Source of the DNA: Sulfuricurvum sp. IAE1
GTDB lineage: Bacteria; Campylobacterota; Campylobacteria; Campylobacterales; Sulfurimonadaceae
Length of the DNA: 9,032 nucleotides
Assembly (NCBI GenBank): GCA_945867285.1
Contig: CAMBHX010000065.1
Span: 1-9,032 of the forward strand
Direction of reading: 5' to 3'
In this document: in pieces, positions 6,208-9,032 of the stretch
How positions within the stretch are numbered: position 1 is the stretch's first letter
Layout: each line of letters starts with the position of its first letter
Position numbers and translations under genes: made by a program
Notes under the pieces: generated by a model
What the model was told of the DNA's origin: nothing
The model's database searches: none
Seen by the model: only the letters and a program-made list of their open reading frames with translations

Positions 6208-7686
6208 CTAGAAGTTCTTGTCAAACCAATCAGCAACGTTACTACGGATTGTATGACGTAGCTGGATACCGGCAATAAAATTGCTGTGCTGTGCCTTGTT
6301 GAGTAACGTCACAAGTGCATTGCGTCGTTTGGAGAGAAATGGATGGTCAATTTGTCCTGAATCTCCCATGATAACGAGTCGTGTCTCATCCCCCATACGT
6401 GTACCAATGAGCTTCAAGGTAGCGTTAGTCATATTTTGCGCTTCGTCAATAATAACAAACTTACGAGAGATAGTAGTTCCTCGCATATGCGCAATATCCA
6501 TTACTTCGATATTGTATTTTTTCATGAAATTTTCAGTGGCATTTTCCCGTTTGACCGAGTTGGTATTGCCGGTGTATTCGACACGTGCATCAATAGAACG
6601 CTTGGTTTGATGTTCAATGGTAAAATTGACTGCTGAATACAAAGGGTACATAAAATAGCCCATTTTTTGTTCCTCATCCCCTTTTCTAAAACCCAACTCC
6701 GCTGCTTGGTCATTAGAGGTTACCGTATTACGAGCATACACTATCCCCTCCACTATCCCTTCTGATACGAGTTCCAGACCTGCTTGAAGCGCAACAAGAG
6801 TTTTACCTGAACCTGTTGAACCTGCTACGACCGTGACATAGTTTTGGGGATGGGTCATCATGGCAAAATAAAATTTTTGCTCCAGATTGATAGGACGGAC
6901 AAGCTGATCGTTAAAATATTCCCCAAACCGTTTGTCAAAATCACACCATTCAAGATTATGATTGACACTAAACGCATGACGCTGTATTCCTGTTTCGTAC
7001 ATTTCATTGGTGGAACTTAAGGCATTTTGGACAAAAGTGAGTTGATTAAAATTATGGTGTTCGATATCGGTGGGATGCTGTGGGACATCACTGTAGGTGT
7101 AAGTATAGGAAAAGTCGATTTTATCAGGATCTTCGACGCTGCTATTACGGATATGCTGTGTTGGTATCCCTTGGATTTCAGCAGCAATACGAAACGACAT
7201 ATCATTCGTCAGCAAAATCAGATCATAATCATCTGCAATTTCAGCAATTTTAGCATCATTGAGCCCTTTTGCTTCGGTAAAAGAATTCGCAACTCGATAG
7301 TGTTCACGGTGAATAATAATAAGCTCGATGAGTATCTCTTCGCCACCGTGCAACGATCGATCAAAATTTAGATCCAGTCGATAATAGCGGTCATTGCTGC
7401 ACAGTTTCGTATCCAAAGTATCTCGTACGCATTCAGGTAGCTCAATAGCAGCAATAGGCTCACCAAACGCAACATCGGCCAGACGAAAAAACTCTCGTGC
7501 CATGTAACCCGCTTCGGAACGTATATCGTCTTTTTTAGAATTCAACTCCCCCAAAACAACATTGGTAATAACAACCGCATTAGTATTTTCTTGGGAGATA
7601 CGTAAAATATTGGTAGGATCATCGAGAATAACGGAAGTGTCGAGGAGGTAACATTTTTGAGCATCAACAGCAGAAGTATCGTTCAC
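6208..7686 (-). CDS. phoH: PIN-PhoH fusion ATPase/ribonuclease (PhoH2-like)
   Basis: Two-domain protein of 492 residues. The N-terminal PIN nuclease domain (about 10-180) keeps its acidic site: D16 in LLDTSV, E47 in GELN, D144 in NDAKI and D162 in LTNDMSF. The C-terminal PhoH ATPase domain (about 265-490) has Walker A GSTGSGKT (289-296), Walker B FVIIDEAQN (410-418), GDSGQID (441-447) and the late arginines in LRHTIRS (476-482). Known PhoH2 proteins of this build have RNA unwinding and cleaving activity, so an RNA-processing role is likely. A linker of about 80 residues (183-265) joins the domains. The start is GTG at 7684-7686, with AAGGA six bases upstream; no good ATG lies nearby. It follows aroC in the same direction. 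No antitoxin-like gene precedes it, unlike the mycobacterial phoAT-phoH2 pair. Confidence 0.92.
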   Translation of the reverse strand: MNDTSAVDAQKCYLLDTSVILDDPTNILRISQENTNAVVITNVVLGELNSKKDDIRSEAGYMAREFFRLADVAFGEPIAAIELPECVRDTLDTKLCSNDRYYRLDLNFDRSLHGGEEILIELIIIHREHYRVANSFTEAKGLNDAKIAEIADDYDLILLTNDMSFRIAAEIQGIPTQHIRNSSVEDPDKIDFSYTYTYSDVPQHPTDIEHHNFNQLTFVQNALSSTNEMYETGIQRHAFSVNHNLEWCDFDKRFGEYFNDQLVRPINLEQKFYFAMMTHPQNYVTVVAGSTGSGKTLVALQAGLELVSEGIVEGIVYARNTVTSNDQAAELGFRKGDEEQKMGYFMYPLYSAVNFTIEHQTKRSIDARVEYTGNTNSVKRENATENFMKKYNIEVMDIAHMRGTTISRKFVIIDEAQNMTNATLKLIGTRMGDETRLVIMGDSGQIDHPFLSKRRNALVTLLNKAQHSNFIAGIQLRHTIRSNVADWFDKNF

Positions 7687-7767
7687 GTAGAATCCTTAAT
7701 GACAAAGATTCTTTATGGTAGTGAAATAATCCTTAAATATTTATGCGAAAGAAAAGACAAAAATTAC
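7687..7767. other. aroC-phoH gap, no gene
   Basis: This 81-base A/T-rich gap holds the phoH ribosome binding site. A second TTAAGGATT-like sequence occurs about 40 bases further upstream, but no start codon follows at a useful distance. Read on the minus strand there is no hairpin terminator after aroC, so phoH is probably read through from rnc-aroC. No antitoxin-sized ORF fits here. Confidence 0.5.
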
Positions 7768-8841
7768 TTACGTGTAATAATTTGTTATCCCGCTCATCTT
7801 GCGCCCCATGTTCAGTAATACCATATCAGCAATCACGAGTGCCGCCATCGCTTCACATACAACCGAGCCACGTATAGCAACACAGGGGTCATGTCGCCCT
7901 TTGAGTGAGATACTAACACTTTCGTTAGTGGTGTTAGTACTCTCTTGTTCAATAAAAATAGAAGGAGTGGGTTTAAAATGGACACGCAGTGTTACATCAT
8001 CTCCATTGCTCATTCCCCCTAAAATCCCTCCAGCATGGTTGGTCTTAAAACCATTAGGGGTGATTTCATCGTTGTTTTGACTGCCTTGTAAATGTGTTGA
8101 TGCAATTCCCTCACCAATCTCAACCGCTTTGACGGCATTAATTCCCATCATCGCTTCTGCTAACACAGCATCGAGTTTGTAATACAATCCCTCACCCAAA
8201 CCAATAGGTAAACCGCTGATGCTAAGCGTTGCCACTCCACCCACAGAATCATGGGAATTTTTGGCAGTTAGGATGGCTGATTTTTGCGCCTCTTCGACGT
8301 TTTTATCCAACGCATAGATGGGACTGTGTTTGGGATAGTCAAAATCAAGCGTCTGTGCTTCGATGCCATGGATCGCACTGATACCGCTTTGGATGTTGAT
8401 ACCTATAGAGTTTAGCATTAGCTTCGCCACAGCACCCCCTGCTACACGAGCAGCCGTTTCTCGTGCAGATGAACGTCCACCACCTCGATAATCACGCAAC
8501 CCGTATTTGTGAAAATAGGTAAAATCGGCATGTCCAGGGCGAAAGATATCTTTGATATTGGCATAATCACCACTTTTTTGATCGCTGTTATAAATCACCA
8601 TCATGATTGGTGTCCCTGTACTAAGACCCTCGAATGTACCGCTCAGGATTTCAACCGTATCGGACTCTTTACGCGCCGTTGCAAACTCGTTTTGCCCCGG
8701 TTTACGACGGTCAAGCTCACTTTGGATAAACTCCATATCAATAGCTAATCCTGCAGGAACACCATCAAGCAAACACCCTATCGCTTTGCCGTGGGATTCT
8801 CCAAAGGTATTAATGGTAAAACGTTCTCCAAAGCGGTTCAT
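7768..8841 (-). CDS. aroC: Chorismate synthase
   Basis: Last step of the shikimate pathway: converts EPSP into chorismate, the precursor of aromatic amino acids, folate and quinones, using reduced FMN as catalyst. The 357 residues show the three family signatures: GESHGKAIGCLLDGVPAG (14-31, with H17), RPGHADFTY (101-109, with H104) running into the glycine- and arginine-rich DYRGGGRSSARETAARVAGGA (117-137), and GRHDPCVAIRG (315-325). R45 and R46 in LDRRKPGQ are also kept. No flavin-reductase fusion is present, as in other bacterial monofunctional enzymes. AGGA lies seven bases before the ATG and abuts a palindromic repeat. It follows rnc, the same order I recall from Helicobacter pylori. Confidence 0.97.
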   Translation of the reverse strand: MNRFGERFTINTFGESHGKAIGCLLDGVPAGLAIDMEFIQSELDRRKPGQNEFATARKESDTVEILSGTFEGLSTGTPIMMVIYNSDQKSGDYANIKDIFRPGHADFTYFHKYGLRDYRGGGRSSARETAARVAGGAVAKLMLNSIGINIQSGISAIHGIEAQTLDFDYPKHSPIYALDKNVEEAQKSAILTAKNSHDSVGGVATLSISGLPIGLGEGLYYKLDAVLAEAMMGINAVKAVEIGEGIASTHLQGSQNNDEITPNGFKTNHAGGILGGMSNGDDVTLRVHFKPTPSIFIEQESTNTTNESVSISLKGRHDPCVAIRGSVVCEAMAALVIADMVLLNMGRKMSGITNYYT

Positions 8842-8851
8842 ATTAAATTCC

Positions 8852-8923
8852 TAACGCCAATCGGAAGAAAATCCCGATTAGCTACGCTAACGCTGCGTTT
8901 CCTTCGGCAGGAAGCCCGATTTT
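8852..8923. repeat. Dispersed palindromic repeat, copy 3 (rnc-aroC gap)
   Basis: Stem AATCGG (8859-8864) and CCGATT (8874-8879) surround loop AAGAAAATC (8865-8873), differing from the copy 1 loop at one base. Flanks AACGCC (8853-8858) and CTACGC (8882-8887) are identical to copy 1. Relative to copy 1 each arm has one extra base (C on the left, G on the right), so pairing is kept. Further right are the odd palindrome AACGC-T-GCGTT (8889-8899) and a stem TTCCT/AGGAA (8899-8903, 8909-8913). It fills the space from the rnc stop to the aroC ribosome binding site. Confidence 0.7.
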
Positions 8924-9032
8924 TCATCTTAACTCCTTAGAGAGAATATCCAACGCAATTTTTGCCGCTTCTTGCTGTGCGTGTTTTTTACTTTTTCCCA
9001 TGGCACTGGCATACCGTTTTCCATCAATGATA
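8924..9032 (-). CDS. rnc: Ribonuclease III, C-terminal fragment
   Basis: Only the last 35 codons are present, with the stop TGA at 8924-8926; the gene enters from the right edge. The peptide contains DGKRYASAMGKSKKHAQQEA and then AKIALDILSKELR. This matches the end of a double-stranded RNA-binding domain: the GKS/KKHAQQEAA segment is the conserved basic helix start that contacts the RNA backbone. RNase III cleaves double-stranded RNA in rRNA processing and mRNA decay. The position just upstream of aroC supports the call. The catalytic nuclease domain lies outside the window. Confidence 0.9.
   Translation of the reverse strand, partial: IIDGKRYASAMGKSKKHAQQEAAKIALDILSKELR

Noticed and set aside
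7687..7767. Short antitoxin gene ahead of the PIN-PhoH gene
   Set aside because: The gap is too short and shows no start codon with a ribosome binding site leading to a usable frame.

Overview
The window reads as a chromosomal housekeeping segment of a free-living member of the Campylobacterota (former Epsilonproteobacteria). Three things point there: a NIF-type NifS/NifU iron-sulfur assembly pair standing apart from any nitrogenase gene, the order rnc-aroC that I also recall from Helicobacter, and protein sequences of epsilonproteobacterial character with a moderate G+C content. A Sulfuricurvum/Sulfurimonas-like organism is my best guess, but this is inference from protein recognition and not a database result.

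Left region (1-1840, minus strand): an ABC importer for a divalent metal, most likely zinc or manganese. Transcription order is substrate-binding protein (1840-932), ATPase (941-180, overlapping the previous gene), then the membrane permease, of which only the first 26 codons are present (78-1). Between the ATPase and permease genes lies a palindromic repeat (copy 1).

Centre left (1926-3750, plus strand): a compact operon, divergent from the metal transporter, with secG (translocon subunit), frr (ribosome recycling factor), pyrE (orotate phosphoribosyltransferase) and an unrecognised 107-residue helical protein. An extended -10 promoter precedes secG.

Centre (3751-6201, plus strand): a 141-base leader, then nifS (cysteine desulfurase) and nifU (three-domain Fe-S scaffold). 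Together they would make the general Fe-S clusters of the cell: NifS supplies sulfur, NifU builds and hands on clusters. The nifS leader holds an inverted repeat and a hairpin that would mask its ribosome binding site. The nifS-nifU gap holds two strong abutting hairpins and a smaller one (repeat copy 2).

Right region (6208-9032, minus strand): the C-terminal end of rnc (RNase III), then aroC (chorismate synthase), then a PIN-PhoH fusion protein whose end meets that of nifU with only six bases between the stop codons. Repeat copy 3 fills the rnc-aroC gap.

I found no phage, IS, CRISPR or defence island and no clearly new protein system. The most notable unexplained signal is the family of three dispersed hairpin repeats, each filling a gap between co-directional genes and showing paired stem changes around a conserved loop. 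The second is the structured leader of nifS.
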